A DNA stretch of 64,000 nt, taken from positions 62,001 to 126,000 of the forward strand of contig JPHH03000051.1 in assembly GCA_000750105.3 (NCBI GenBank), written 5' to 3'. The notes under the pieces are model-generated. The model saw nothing but the letters and a program-made list of their open reading frames with translations, was not told the DNA's origin and ran no database searches. This DNA comes from Tolypocladium sp. Sup5 PDA-1 (lineage: Eukaryota; Ascomycota; Sordariomycetes; Hypocreales; Ophiocordycipitaceae). A program made the position numbers and the translations under genes. Positions 1-9,392 of this stretch are shown in pieces; the stretch's first letter is position 1, and each line of letters starts with the position of its first letter.

Positions 1-218
1 AAATCGCTCGCGCCACAACAGGTCCGCAAGTCGAAGTATGCAAATCAAATGCTGAAACATAACGGCTCCCAGCCGTGATGGTAGAAAACGCGCCACGTAG
101 AACTCTCTGTTCGTTTGCATTTTCGCTCTATTTATGATGTCGGATGGCGTAAATGATGGAGCCGTTTCAAACGAAAATACCACAACTCGGTGACGGGCTG
201 TTTTCCCTTTGTAGATGA

Positions 219-686
219 AGTAGTTCCCGGGAAATTGCACTGGTTGGCGCCAGTGGTGATGTTGGAGCACCCACGCTTTTGACTCTCCTTATTCATGGCA
301 TACACATTATCACGATTATTACTCGTTCCGAGTCCACCGCGATATATCCCTCAGAGGTTGCTCTAAAGAAGGGCATTTTCGACGATGAAGCATTCCTTGC
401 ACAGGCACTAGGCGGTCAAGATGTACTTGTCCTACAGCTCCCTTTCCTTGCACTGGGCCTTCAAGATGGTTTCATCGGGCAGCAGCCACGGCTAGGCCGG
501 GCTAGCATCAAGTACAAACTACCCTCCGAGTGGGAAAGTGACCTGATAGTCAAGCTGACCGAAAAGCCAGCCTTGGTTAGGAAGAGGAAGTCGCGGCGGC
601 TGATTAAGGACCTTGGGGCAAGCGCTTTGTTTGGCTCCAAGTATGTACAACTAGCGTTCCAAGATGAACCAGAGCCTGCAATATAG
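219..686 (+). pseudogene. NmrA-like / isoflavone-reductase-like NAD(P)-binding protein, truncated relic
   Basis: The frame opens with EIALVGASGDVGAPTLLTLL from about position 231, a typical Rossmann GxSGxxG start of the NmrA-like family. It continues with FDDEAFLAQALGGQDVLVLQ and a KYKLPSEW stretch that matches the KYxLPSEW region of that family. The frame stops at 686, after about 155 residues, where family members usually run to about 300. An in-frame TGA at 216-218 lies directly upstream and no in-frame ATG precedes the glycine motif; the first ATG, at 279, lies inside the Rossmann fold. The C-terminal substrate-binding half is not visible downstream. I read it as a decayed oxidoreductase or redox-sensor gene; family members bind NAD(P) in the cytosol. 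The family call is fairly firm, the non-functional status is inferred from the missing start and missing half. Confidence 0.7.
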
Positions 687-1639
687 CTCCTGTCGGATAG
701 ACCGATTGACTCGGCAGCCCCTTGGGCAGCCACATTACATTGATGACTCGGATGTCTGTATTCAGAGACGGTGGCTAGAGACATTCTTCCTTAGAAGAAT
801 GAAGCCTCGTTGGATTGATGACTCGAGGTCAATAGGGGCTGCTAGGGGCCGCTAGGGGCTACAATTGAAGTCAGACGCCACTAACACACACACACAGCCA
901 ACGCTGGATAGGGGCAACAGCTGGATAGGGGTCACGGGGACTACAGCTGCAAGGATAAAGGGAATCCCTTGTCCAGGCTCCCTGGGCAGCTAAGAGAGTC
1001 ATACATACATATCAATTGATCACACATTCATTGGGATTCGGGCCACGCTCATAGCGATAGCTCCCGTTGGTATTCGTATATGTGGTCGGAGGTACGGCGG
1101 GGAAAAGCATGGACCGGGAATGAATAGAGACTTGCCTGGGGATGAATAGTAAAAATACTCTTAAACAATGCCACTGGCTCCAATATTGGAGGGTCGAGGC
1201 CAGCGACCGGACCGAAGCGCAAACGGTGCGTAGACTCAATGTCTGTTACCTAGGGCACGGTGTCGAGATTCCCTATATAATAAATACGCTCATGCAGGTC
1301 TACGAAATAGCTTACTATTGTTAGCGGAGATAAGAATTATATAGTTAGCCCCAGGACATGTATGGACCTTTATTAGCAGTTAATAAGATACGTAATAGCG
1401 TGGATTATACTACATGGCTTGGGCTTTGATCCTTGCTCCTAATATAAACGTTAGAGCACGGCTATGTAAAAATACCGCATTTGAGCATGACTATACAGTA
1501 GCGACTTTATGCGCTACATATTCTGCTCGACGCCGAATGTAAATAGATAGCGTCTTCGTTCGGAAAACCGCCGCCTTGTCTCTAGCTATTAACCTCGACC
1601 CTAAGCACTAGCAACGTATACGCACCCGTAATAGACAAT
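687..1639. other. Gene-free stretch with short direct repeats
   Basis: No convincing coding sequence was found. Three adjacent roughly 10-base units of the form GCTAGGGGCC lie at 831-860, and an 11-base CTGGATAGGGG occurs twice between 903 and 932. A short AC microsatellite sits near 885-896. The part from about 1260 is AT-rich with many stops in all frames, which suggests old repeat-derived DNA. It also carries the promoter of the secreted-protein gene starting at 1640. Confidence 0.5.
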
Positions 1640-2350
1640 ATGAAGTTAGCCACAGCCGCCATTACATTCTACTCTCTCGCCCTGGGGGTACGTGCAGGCT
1701 GCCCACTATCGAGCGAGAATTGCCATCGTTAACCTATGTGCATTAGGCATTCGGCCTTATCGCCCCTCGCGCGGGTTATGGTACCTTCATCCCGTCGTGG
1801 GAAGTCGAGGTCAGGCCGGGAGAGACCGTCGTCCTTAACGGCACGATCCAAGAGGTTCGCGCCGAGCTTCTTAAGCGGAACCTAGACTGGGATGCCCAAT
1901 ACCCCGTCAAAAACACAACCACGTCGGATCTAAGCCGCCGGAATTTGTTTCCTAATGACGCAAAGATCATCTGCGGCCATTGGCAGCCTGGACCTAGACT
2001 CCGCTGGTTCACGGTCCTCGAGGACGCTTATGATTATTTAAGCAAGGTCCAGGGAAAGCCGAGGAATGATGCGGGCCCTGGAAACTGTGGACGAGTGAGC
2101 TGCTCATGGAATACGGGAGTCTGGTGGTGTAACGACGTAAGTAATTTTAAAGTCCAGAGGGGCACTGAACTATTGCTAAGTAATATCGTAGGCACGCCAA
2201 CCTAAGACCTTGAACTCTTTCCAGGATATCGCAGACGCAGTTCGCATAGTTTATGATAAACGTAGATGCAAGTACGAGAATGCGGCCCAAATTCTCCACC
2301 CTGATGACTGGAATGTAATTATTGCAGGGGAGTTAGGCTTCAGAAGTTAG
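1640..2350 (+). CDS. Small secreted protein with CSWNxGxWWCND motif, function unknown
   Basis: Three exons (1640-1687, 1747-2136, 2192-2350) join in frame to 198 residues. Both introns have clean GTACGT/GTAAGT donors, branch-like GTTAAC and GCTAAG sites and TAG acceptors. The product starts with a hydrophobic signal-like segment (MKLATAAITFYSLALG). Its second half holds CGRVSCSWNTGVWWCND followed by KTLNSF, IADAVRIV and HPDDWNVIIAG. This cysteine/tryptophan pattern is familiar from uncharacterised small secreted proteins of ascomycetes; some are treated as effector candidates, but no biochemical role is known to me. The start was chosen because it supplies the signal sequence and the first intron restores the frame. 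Without splicing, the first exon stops at 1732, so a naive ORF call would miss this gene. The nearest neighbours are degenerate. Confidence 0.7.
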
Positions 2351-2934
2351 CAGGTTCAAATGCTACTTATATTACCTGCCTAATTCAAGGGAACCGGAAG
2401 CGACAAAGATAGATTGGAAGGAACTATAGATAGTAGCTCCTAGTATTCATCACCGAGCCCCGGGCTATATACCTCTACACCGCCCCGATAGGAAGGGTAT
2501 AGGTTTTCTTTCCCTTAAGGGTTTTTCCTATACTAGTTAAAAGTAGAAGATCTAGGGCTCTTAGAAGCTAGCTAGCGTAATAAACCTTTTTCAGCTGACA
2601 GGGAGTTTAAGTCTAATCTTAGCAGACGAAGGTGCAGCATCAACTCAATCATAAAGTGCCTTCCTGTTTCGGTTTGGCCAGTGCGGGATGGGTAGCATTC
2701 CGATTCCCTACTGATGCCACGAAGCTGATCTTGGACTGTGTTGTTCAAAAGTCTGCGGCAGGGCAGATCTGCGATTGCAAAAAGCTATAATACGCACCAG
2801 AGACAGTTGCTTTAAGAGAAATTAGGTTGCTGAGAGACGTTACATACAATTTCTCTTCGTCTTAGCCATCTTCACCTTGTGGTAGATTGGTTACACCACT
2901 TTTGCCGTAGCAGAACTCCATGTACCCTGAACTT
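2351..2934. other. Gene-free stretch
   Basis: Between the secreted-protein gene and the GFA relic I see no coding sequence on either strand. The DNA is mixed in composition with no repeat or element that I can name. Confidence 0.4.
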
Positions 2935-3325
2935 TCATGGCTCCGTATCGCTCTTCACCCCAGAAAGATGACCCGTTACCCCTGGGATCTCGTTCACAAA
3001 CCACAAGTTTGCACCTTGCTTGGTCAGAAGCGGGTCGTATTTCTTCAAGTCGTCATTTTCGATGCATCCCGCAGCGAGATTAATAAACTCACCGGTATCC
3101 CCTCTATAAAACAAGAAGCTGCCGCAGGCTTTGCAGAACCCGCAATGCTTGCCTGGCGTAGCTTGGTATGCCTGAGCTCGAATCAGAATGAAAAGCCACA
3201 TCTGGGTTGTGGAACTGGTGGAATAGAAACATGAGCGAGCTAGTGACTTTTCGGCACCAGGAGCACTGGCATGTTGCAATATGTGGTGCAACCCAGTTAC
3301 AAAGCCCATCACACATCTGGTCCAC
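2935..3325 (-). pseudogene. GFA/CENP-V-type zinc-binding protein, 3' half with frameshift
   Basis: The minus strand encodes most of a GFA (glutathione-dependent formaldehyde-activating enzyme-like) domain. An upstream frame gives ATCQCSWCRKVTSSLMF. A second frame gives HCGFCKACGSFLFYRG, FINLAAGC and a C-terminal NLWFVNEIPGVTG block ending at a stop at 2935. The CxCxxC and CxxC cysteines that bind zinc in this family are present. The two frames meet around 3170-3190, where a one-base shift is needed, and the N-terminal GGCLC block is absent here. A matching N-terminal exon lies on the same strand at 6937-7086. Family members act in the cytosol on glutathione adducts or have no known substrate. 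I call this a frameshifted part-gene; sequencing error could also explain the shift. Confidence 0.65.
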
Positions 3326-3490
3326 TATCTATAGCCACTCTTAACCCTAGGGTACAAGACGACCAGTCGGCGTCGGCCTCTCATAGAATAACCAGAGTAA
3401 CGGCCTTCCATTTCCCCTCCACCTTTCAACTCTACCCCGACGCTACCGGTCGGATCCGCCCCTACTATAGGTCAACCGGCGATAACATGC

Positions 3491-4274
3491 TTAGCAGGTG
3501 TCTAGCATGCTAGCTAGAGCACCGTACTCAGCGTCGGTAATAGTTAAGTTATAGTAGCTCTTGACCACCACCCAGCTCCCAGCATACGTACACCAGAAGC
3601 CCTTCAGCGGAGGCTTCCACTCATCAGGGCTCCTATCTCCCTTTGCCCGGTTAATATGACTAGACACGGCCCAAAGTTGCGGGCGCTTGATATCGTTGGC
3701 GAAGCCCTTGCGCTGTGCGGTGGTCCACTCAGAAGCTCCAGACTAGACACACTTAGCATAAATATAATAGCAGGACCAGGGATAGAGCGAGCTCACAATC
3801 CACGCATTCTCCAGGGGCACAAAGTGATCAATGTCTATCTTTGTCGCCGAAGTCACAGTCACATCGTCGTAGGGGCTAACCCACGTGCCGGACTCGACCT
3901 TGCATGTATCGCTGACCTCGACGTTCTCACCATCTCGCTTCAAGACAAACTCGCTAATTACTCCAGGTGTTAGTAGTTGCTATTTATATGCAATGCGGGA
4001 CAAAATAGGTCGTACCGGGCATTGCAACCTCCATCAACAGGCTCCCAGTGTGGGAACTTCTTGCGGCTGTAGCCATCTGAGCTACTAGGTTTGTCAACCG
4101 CGAGCTTGGCCAGCAAGGATGTAGCGGTAGATGAGGTCGGAATACCAGGCTGTATTTGCTTGTCAGGACGTTCATAATGCCATGATTGATAGAGTGTCAT
4201 ACGGGTGTTGGCTGAGGGGCGGGAGCCGCAAGCACCACTGCGACACACGACAGAACGGCGGCTGAGACCTTCAT
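3491..4274 (-). CDS. Secreted DUF1524/HNH (GmrSD-type) nuclease-like protein
   Basis: Four exons on the minus strand (4274-4203, 4149-4016, 3953-3797, 3742-3491) join exactly to 204 residues. The introns run 4150-4202, 3954-4015 and 3743-3796, with GT donors, AG acceptors and, in the second, a CTAAC branch site. The product begins with a signal peptide (MKVSAAVLSCVAVVLAAPAP). The core holds SDGYSRKKFPHW, CNAREFVLKRDG, SGTWVSPYD and the HNH motif DIDHFVPLENAW, then RPQLWAV, NRAKGDRSPDEWKPP and FWCTYA. These are hallmark blocks of the DUF1524 family of secreted fungal and bacterial endonuclease-like proteins, and the length is normal. The catalytic DIDH is intact. A TATA-like box lies about 90 bp upstream. 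The gene sits between two halves of a GFA gene on the same strand. Nuclease activity is inferred from the fold, not shown. Confidence 0.88.
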
Positions 4275-4362
4275 GCTGGACGGTTCGGTGACTGTTAGAA
4301 GCAGAAATAAAGCATCAGATCGTCTCGCAATAGAATTAGTTACAGCGAGGATCAACAGCAGT

Positions 4363-4369
4363 TTATATA
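4363..4369 (-). promoter_or_regulatory. TATA-like box of the DUF1524 gene
   Basis: TATATAA on the minus strand lies about 90 bp upstream of the nuclease start at 4274, a usual distance for filamentous fungi. Confidence 0.45.
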
Positions 4370-4632
4370 CCCAGAGTTGTAGGGAACCATGCTCTACTAT
4401 AGTTTGGCCGCCGGTATGCATTGAGAGCTTATTGCCCTGATTCGCTTTCAGCTCTCATCCCAACCACCTCAGAAGCATTCCCGCACATCAGTCTCGGCAC
4501 TTATGCTAGAAACGACCGGCGCCAGAGCCGTATCGGACACCAAAGTTGTGGAACACTCTCTTACCTATTGGATCGAAGCTTACGGGTTGTCGGCGTAGGC
4601 GCCTACTACCCTGGGTAGCAATTAGGATTCAA

Positions 4633-4650
4633 GACAGGTGATCACCTGTC
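4633..4650. repeat. Perfect 18-base palindrome
   Basis: The sequence GACAGGTGATCACCTGTC is a perfect inverted repeat with no spacer. It lies about 360 bp upstream of the nuclease start and could be a binding site for a dimeric regulator. An imperfect GC-rich inverted repeat (AGCGGC ... GCCGCT) follows within about 45 bases. Function is unknown. Confidence 0.5.
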
Positions 4651-5076
4651 AGGATGCCGGATAGCGGCACACACGGGCGCTAGAACGCCGCTGCTGAGTG
4701 GCGTTTTCTCCCCGGACGCTTGGCAAAAGTTGTCAAAAGGACCAGTGAGTTGCATGCCTTTGGGGGTAACGTCGACGTAACCTGCCCAGATGGGAAACTT
4801 TAGAGTGAGGCGCAGTTAAGATCTCGGCATGATCGGCACGTTGGGGGTTCTTGTTCGATGATCGGGCATCCGGTTGATGGGCGAACCACGCTAGGATGCC
4901 GCAGGAAGGAGGGGTTTCTCGGTTCAGCTTCGAGTCGAGAGCAGGCAAGCGGATCAGCAGATCCCAGCCAAGAACTTGTTTGAGGGATCAGGCTTGGGAT
5001 AGTGAGGAAATCAGTGGACGTCAAGGTTCGGACGGAAAGAAAGCGCGGCATTCGGTGAAAGGCAGCTGATACAGAG

Positions 5077-5310
5077 TTAGACGAACTGGCGGAGCTGGCG
5101 GGTGATGTCGATAACGAGGGCAAAAAGCTCCTCCAGAACCTTGCTCAGACCTGTCGTTTCCCGATTGATGGGCAGCTGAAGCAGAATTGCGAGAGCAAGA
5201 CGAGCTGAGAAGGCGTCTAGTGGCCTGCGTTCCAACTCGTTGAGATGCCCAATATCATTGAGTTGGACGTTGCAGCAGAGGCTTCCGAGTAGGTCCGCCA
5301 GGTCGGACAT
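5077..5310 (-). CDS. Hypothetical helical small protein or exon
   Basis: A 77-residue minus-strand frame has an even, leucine-rich helical character (for example LNDIGHLNELERRPLDAF and LEELFALVIDITRQLRQFV). The same frame is open upstream of the first ATG to about 5350 (GIHFIGAQ just before the Met), with a possible CGACAG acceptor there, so this could be the last exon of a spliced gene. I do not recognise a family. The opposite strand shows nothing better. Coding status is uncertain. Confidence 0.25.
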   Translation of the reverse strand: MSDLADLLGSLCCNVQLNDIGHLNELERRPLDAFSARLALAILLQLPINRETTGLSKVLEELFALVIDITRQLRQFV

Positions 5311-6852
5311 TTGGGCTCCAATGAAATGTATTCCAGAGAGGTCCGGCCTGTCGCAGAAAGATATATGCAGTCACGCGGCACCGGGACGCAATCGCGACAG
5401 CCTCCGTACATTTTCAACTCACCGCCTCCCACCATACTTAACTCAACTTGCCAAACCATTCATCGTACCCAAAATCACACGTCATAAAGAGGAGGACTGA
5501 ATTCAAGGCGATATTCCTTCGACAGCAAGTGTTAAAGAGACGACCAAACCACAACAGCGCGATACCACACCCAACGCTCCGAATCGCTTTGGATGTGCCA
5601 AATCAAATCGACCACCCAACCGACAGGATCATCGACAGATTTTTTTTCGACAACAATAATAAAGTTAACGATATCGACAAAATACAATCGACCCCATTGG
5701 GGTTGCTAGATTATCGTCAACCTTGTCAGATTACTCTCCGGGACGAGCACGACCTTTTTTCACGAACGCCATACCCTGTCGAGGACACAATTCATCGATA
5801 ATAGTACTATGTAGTGGCCCTTTATTTTCTATTTTCCCTGCACAGCCGTGACGAGTGAAAAGTGGCCAGCCAATAAACACTTTTCGACTATTCCGCGCTA
5901 CCCTCTGCCACCGTTGTCCGTGTACCGTCAAGTACCATCTGAAAGCAGGAGCGAAGATAGCAAACGGACAATCCGACACTGGATTGTCCTCGTCCGAATG
6001 ATCTCTGGGTTTCGAAGCAACCTCAGTCAGTAGGAAGGCCGGCAACTGGCTAATGCTCGGGGCGGAAAATGTGATACTTCCCGCCAGTATTTCCGACGCC
6101 AAAAGCGAAGGGCAGTCATACTCATTTTGTTTTATCGAGGTCGGCATCAACGCCGCTTTTGCATCAATATGCGCATCCCGACGGTCCTAGTACGGAAAGG
6201 AGGATCCCCCTGCCTCGTAGCTATTCGGGTCGAGAGCTTAGAGGCGGCATCACCTCCTAAATTTGAAGGGCGGCGCCTGCACGCGACAATTGTCAGTCAT
6301 ACCTATATCAGTGGTTTGAACAGCGAAACGTTGCAGCATACGAATAACGCTCAGATAGTTGCTCACCCAAAACTTGCTATTCCCCTTACTGTTAATGAAG
6401 GGTTTAAGTACGCTTCTTTTGGATCTACATGTTTCGGATCTACCGCCGAGCTTTGCCAGCAATACCATTGCGCGTCCCTACGAGATGAAAGTTCCCCTAT
6501 CAGTTGCATGCGGAAAGGACGAGTTCCACATGAACGAGTAGATTGAGCCACTCAAGATTTCGCCAGCTATATCGGATCCGCCTCCCGTTCCAATTGAGGA
6601 ACTCCCTAGCTGCCAGTTGGCCATAACTTGTTGATATGGGGAAAAGGCCGCTCCGCCTCAGTTGGGGGATCCTAAGCAACTGGTTCCACGTGGACGGACG
6701 TTGACGACTACGAGTTTGAGTTAGAAGCTTAGCTGCTTACGTTTGTGCTCGAAACGACAGAGTTGACTCTGTGAGAAAGAAACACAAAGGAGGAAGGGGG
6801 GGGGGGGGGGATAAGAACGTTAGCTAATCCAAGTATATGCGAGTCGTTTTTC
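5311..6852. other. Gene-free stretch
   Basis: Open frames on both strands here lack family motifs, splice structure or consistent codon use, so none is annotated. The part around 5500-5720 is A/C-rich like a fungal leader region, but no gene follows it on the plus strand. A poly-G run is listed separately. Confidence 0.4.
6796..6810. repeat. Poly-G tract
   Basis: An uninterrupted run of 15 G bases. Such tracts are prone to length change and sequencing error. Confidence 0.9.
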
Positions 6853-6936
6853 TTAACGTAGTGTTCGAGGACGCGGAAGTATGCACTCGCTTTGAGGCTG
6901 CTGATGGGGCAAAAGAAGTGCATTTTGGGGACGTAC

Positions 6937-7086
6937 TAAATCGTCGAAATCAAGGTGCGGCGGAAATGTGGCTGTATATCGAACCGACTCACATAGGCAT
7001 CCGCCTGAGGCTGACTTTGATTCCTCATTTGTTTTGCGCGACTCTTCAAGTCGTTCAAGGGTGGATTGCTTCGGTCTCTTCACCAA
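6937..7086 (-). pseudogene. GFA/CENP-V-type protein, isolated 5' exon
   Basis: The minus strand encodes 50 codons from an ATG at 7086 to a phase-0 GTACGT donor at 6936. The residues SGGCLCESVRYTATFPP match the N-terminal GGCLCGxVRY zinc-binding block of the GFA family. Reading past the donor gives no GFA-like sequence. The matching remainder of such a protein (ATCQCSWCRK onward) occurs on the same strand at 2935-3325, again entering at phase 0. Either these are two halves of one gene split by about 3.6 kb that includes the DUF1524 gene, or they are relics of two paralogues. The leading 25 residues before the zinc block are longer than usual. Confidence 0.55.
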
Positions 7087-7475
7087 AAGATAGGCAGGGA
7101 TTGCATTGTATGTGAGCGAGCTGCCGCCGGGGGGTGTTATTTTCCTCGTTCTGCCTGATACGCTAGCTCTAGAGGCAGCTCATGTCACCGTCAGCCAAAC
7201 CAAATGGAGTCAGAAGACTGCATTTCAAGCGCCAAAGATACAGCTGCGCTGCAGAGCGACTGCCTGTCTGCAGCTGCTTTCAGGGCTAATCTTAGTCACC
7301 TGTGACTCGAGCCCTGTACGAGATATGAGACTACATGCAGCTTTCTCCTCAACGCACTAACTTCACTCTTCTGCTTCTCGCTTCTCCGTTATCAGCCTTG
7401 CGATAAGTTTATTTATCTACTTCTTGCCGTATTCTCCATTTCCCTACCCTCCGCGGTGCTCTTCGTTCACACCGA
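7087..7475. other. Intergenic, downstream of the epimerase gene
   Basis: No gene recognised. This holds the 3' flank of the minus-strand epimerase gene and pyrimidine-rich DNA near 7360-7470. Confidence 0.4.
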
Positions 7476-8426
7476 TTACTCCTTCAAGCCCTTAGCAAAG
7501 TCCTCAACGGTGTCGCGAAACGGTTGATCCGGCGTAAAGCCGATGGCCAGTGCCTTGGATATGTCGAACTCAAAAGGCCAGCTGTCTAGCATGGCCTTGA
7601 TCTCGGGAGAAGCGTCCTCCCTCTTGACAAGCTTCAATGCTTTGTCGCCACCGACTTCCTTAAGGGCCCTCAGCATGTTGCCGACTGTTTCGGTAATGCC
7701 AGGGAGTAAAACCTGCCGGATGTGTGGCGGCATGCAGTCTCCTGGCAGCGTGAGAGCAATCTTCATATTCTTGACCAATGTTTTGGGCGAACAAAGCCAG
7801 CATTTAAAGTCATCCGGGCATGGCAGAATGCTTTCATTTCCTTGCAGGGGCTCACGGATGATCCCGCTCATCCAGCTGCTCGCTGCCTGTGTCGGCTTGC
7901 CGGGTCGCACCGTGATGCTCGGAAGCCGTAGCGTGAAGGCGGCAACATGGCCACGACGATTGTAGTCGTTGAGTACCTCCTCAATCATGACCTTTTGTAT
8001 TCCATAACTGCTCTGCGGAGTGCAGACTGTTGCCTCGGACGGCATCGGCGGCAAGGGAAGGCCATAAGCGGCGCATGATGATGCGTAGATGAGTCTCACT
8101 CCGAGGCAGATCTTGCGGACTGCTTCGAGCAAGCGCAGAGTGCTGTGCAGATTGACCCGGTAGCCTAAGTCAAAGTTGTCCTCGCTGCCGGCAGACATGA
8201 TCCCGTGAAAGACATAGATTGCATCCAGATCTTTGGACAGAACAGCTTCTGGCTCATCATGGAGATCGGCTTTGATGCATGTAGCGTTCTGGCGGTTGTT
8301 CGACGCGGCCTTTGGGATTGTAGGTTCGACAATGTCCGTCAGGGTGACTTTGTGGCCGTCGTTAAGCAGCTCTTCGGCCAGGGCCTGGCCCACAAAGCCA
8401 CCGGCACCCGTAATGAGAACCTTCAT
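7476..8426 (-). CDS. NAD-dependent epimerase/dehydratase, D-erythronate dehydrogenase (DenD)-like
   Basis: A single-exon minus-strand frame of about 316 residues starts MKVLITGAGGFVGQALAEEL, a classic extended-SDR GxxGxxG NAD-binding motif. It also has YASSCAAYG and the catalytic SYGIQK (YxxxK). The block VFHGIMSAGSEDNFDLGYRVN and the later PCPDDFKCWLCSP resemble the DenD/D-erythronate dehydrogenase branch of nucleotide-sugar-epimerase-like enzymes, which oxidise four-carbon sugar acids with NAD. I chose the ATG at 8426 rather than the one at 8450 because the Rossmann motif then starts at residue 2, as in the family. It is divergent from the transporter at 9393 and lies in a group with an SDR and a regulator remnant, which fits sugar-acid catabolism. 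The exact substrate is inferred. Confidence 0.85.
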   Translation of the reverse strand: MKVLITGAGGFVGQALAEELLNDGHKVTLTDIVEPTIPKAASNNRQNATCIKADLHDEPEAVLSKDLDAIYVFHGIMSAGSEDNFDLGYRVNLHSTLRLLEAVRKICLGVRLIYASSCAAYGLPLPPMPSEATVCTPQSSYGIQKVMIEEVLNDYNRRGHVAAFTLRLPSITVRPGKPTQAASSWMSGIIREPLQGNESILPCPDDFKCWLCSPKTLVKNMKIALTLPGDCMPPHIRQVLLPGITETVGNMLRALKEVGGDKALKLVKREDASPEIKAMLDSWPFEFDISKALAIGFTPDQPFRDTVEDFAKGLKE

Positions 8427-9392
8427 CGTGATGTGGCTGGAACAAGGCAAGCTTGCGAGCCTGGACAGCGGGCGATGGTCTGGGACGATGGAATTCCTCG
8501 GCAGTGCTAGCCTTCTGAATGACTGGACGACAGACCCTCAGAATTGCAGCGCTTCACGTCTTGTATCAATCAACCCAGCGACGAGGGGAATATGGCGGGC
8601 AAGGCGGGGCAGACGGCACCCCGCATTCGGGGTTTGGCCCGGGCAGCGGAGAACACCCCGCCCCGATCAGCGACTGCCGGGGCAAGACGAGCCCATTAAC
8701 ACGGTTAACACGGCCAGCTTGCCGTCGGTAAGGTAACATGAGGAGACCAATACGTACGTACCTTGCTACTGAAGGCCCAGCAGCGCCCAAGAAGCAGGAG
8801 CTTGTGCCCGGCTTAAGAATACAAAAGTTCTCCGTTGCAGGTTCTGCGTGCTGCACTGCTGCCCCCTCCAGCATGTTAGCAGTGTCGAGCCTCCACATAT
8901 TGAGAGTCTACTCAGCAATGCGAATGCGGATGCTCATGTTGCGTAATACTCACTTTGAAATACAACGAGTCTCGGCCTACATCCGAAGCATTCGGCATCC
9001 AATCATCAATACGGGATATACTACATCATGCTGTGCCGGTCACACCTCGAAATATCGCCAGTCTCTGTCTACGGAGTACATCCGAAAAGTCTCAATTGTG
9101 AATACGTGGCGTACCGAACGGTAGAGCGAATGATCTTCGGAGCAAACAGCCAGGACGCCACGCGAAGTTGCGGGGTCAATCATTTCGCGGGGAGATGCCG
9201 CAGAAATCGTCGGTACTTGCTACTCGGCTACCCTCCGTCTGCGACGAGACACCTGTGGTTGCAATCCGTCTGCGTTTATTGTTCAGCTGCATTCACTACT
9301 TAAGCGTGTGTCTGGAACCGCGACTGTGGCGACGACTTGCTTCTCTAGTCACTCATAGTTCTTGCAATTCATCCCTTATTCCCTGAAAGAAA
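8427..9392. other. Divergent intergenic region between epimerase and transporter
   Basis: About 960 bp separates two genes that read away from each other, so it probably carries both promoters. It contains a GGAGTACATCCG element near 9075, similar to elements near 26175 and 45640. No coding sequence was recognised. Confidence 0.45.

Noticed and set aside
831..932. CRISPR-like or satellite array
   Set aside because: Only two or three short imperfect units with no regular spacers; an ordinary local duplication.
2340..2370. tRNA-like GGTTCAAAT box
   Set aside because: A B-box-like string alone; no cloverleaf stems or A-box could be formed around it.
5448..6150. Overlapping plus and minus open frames of 117-139 codons
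   Set aside because: No recognisable motif, uneven composition and no introns; treated as chance frames.
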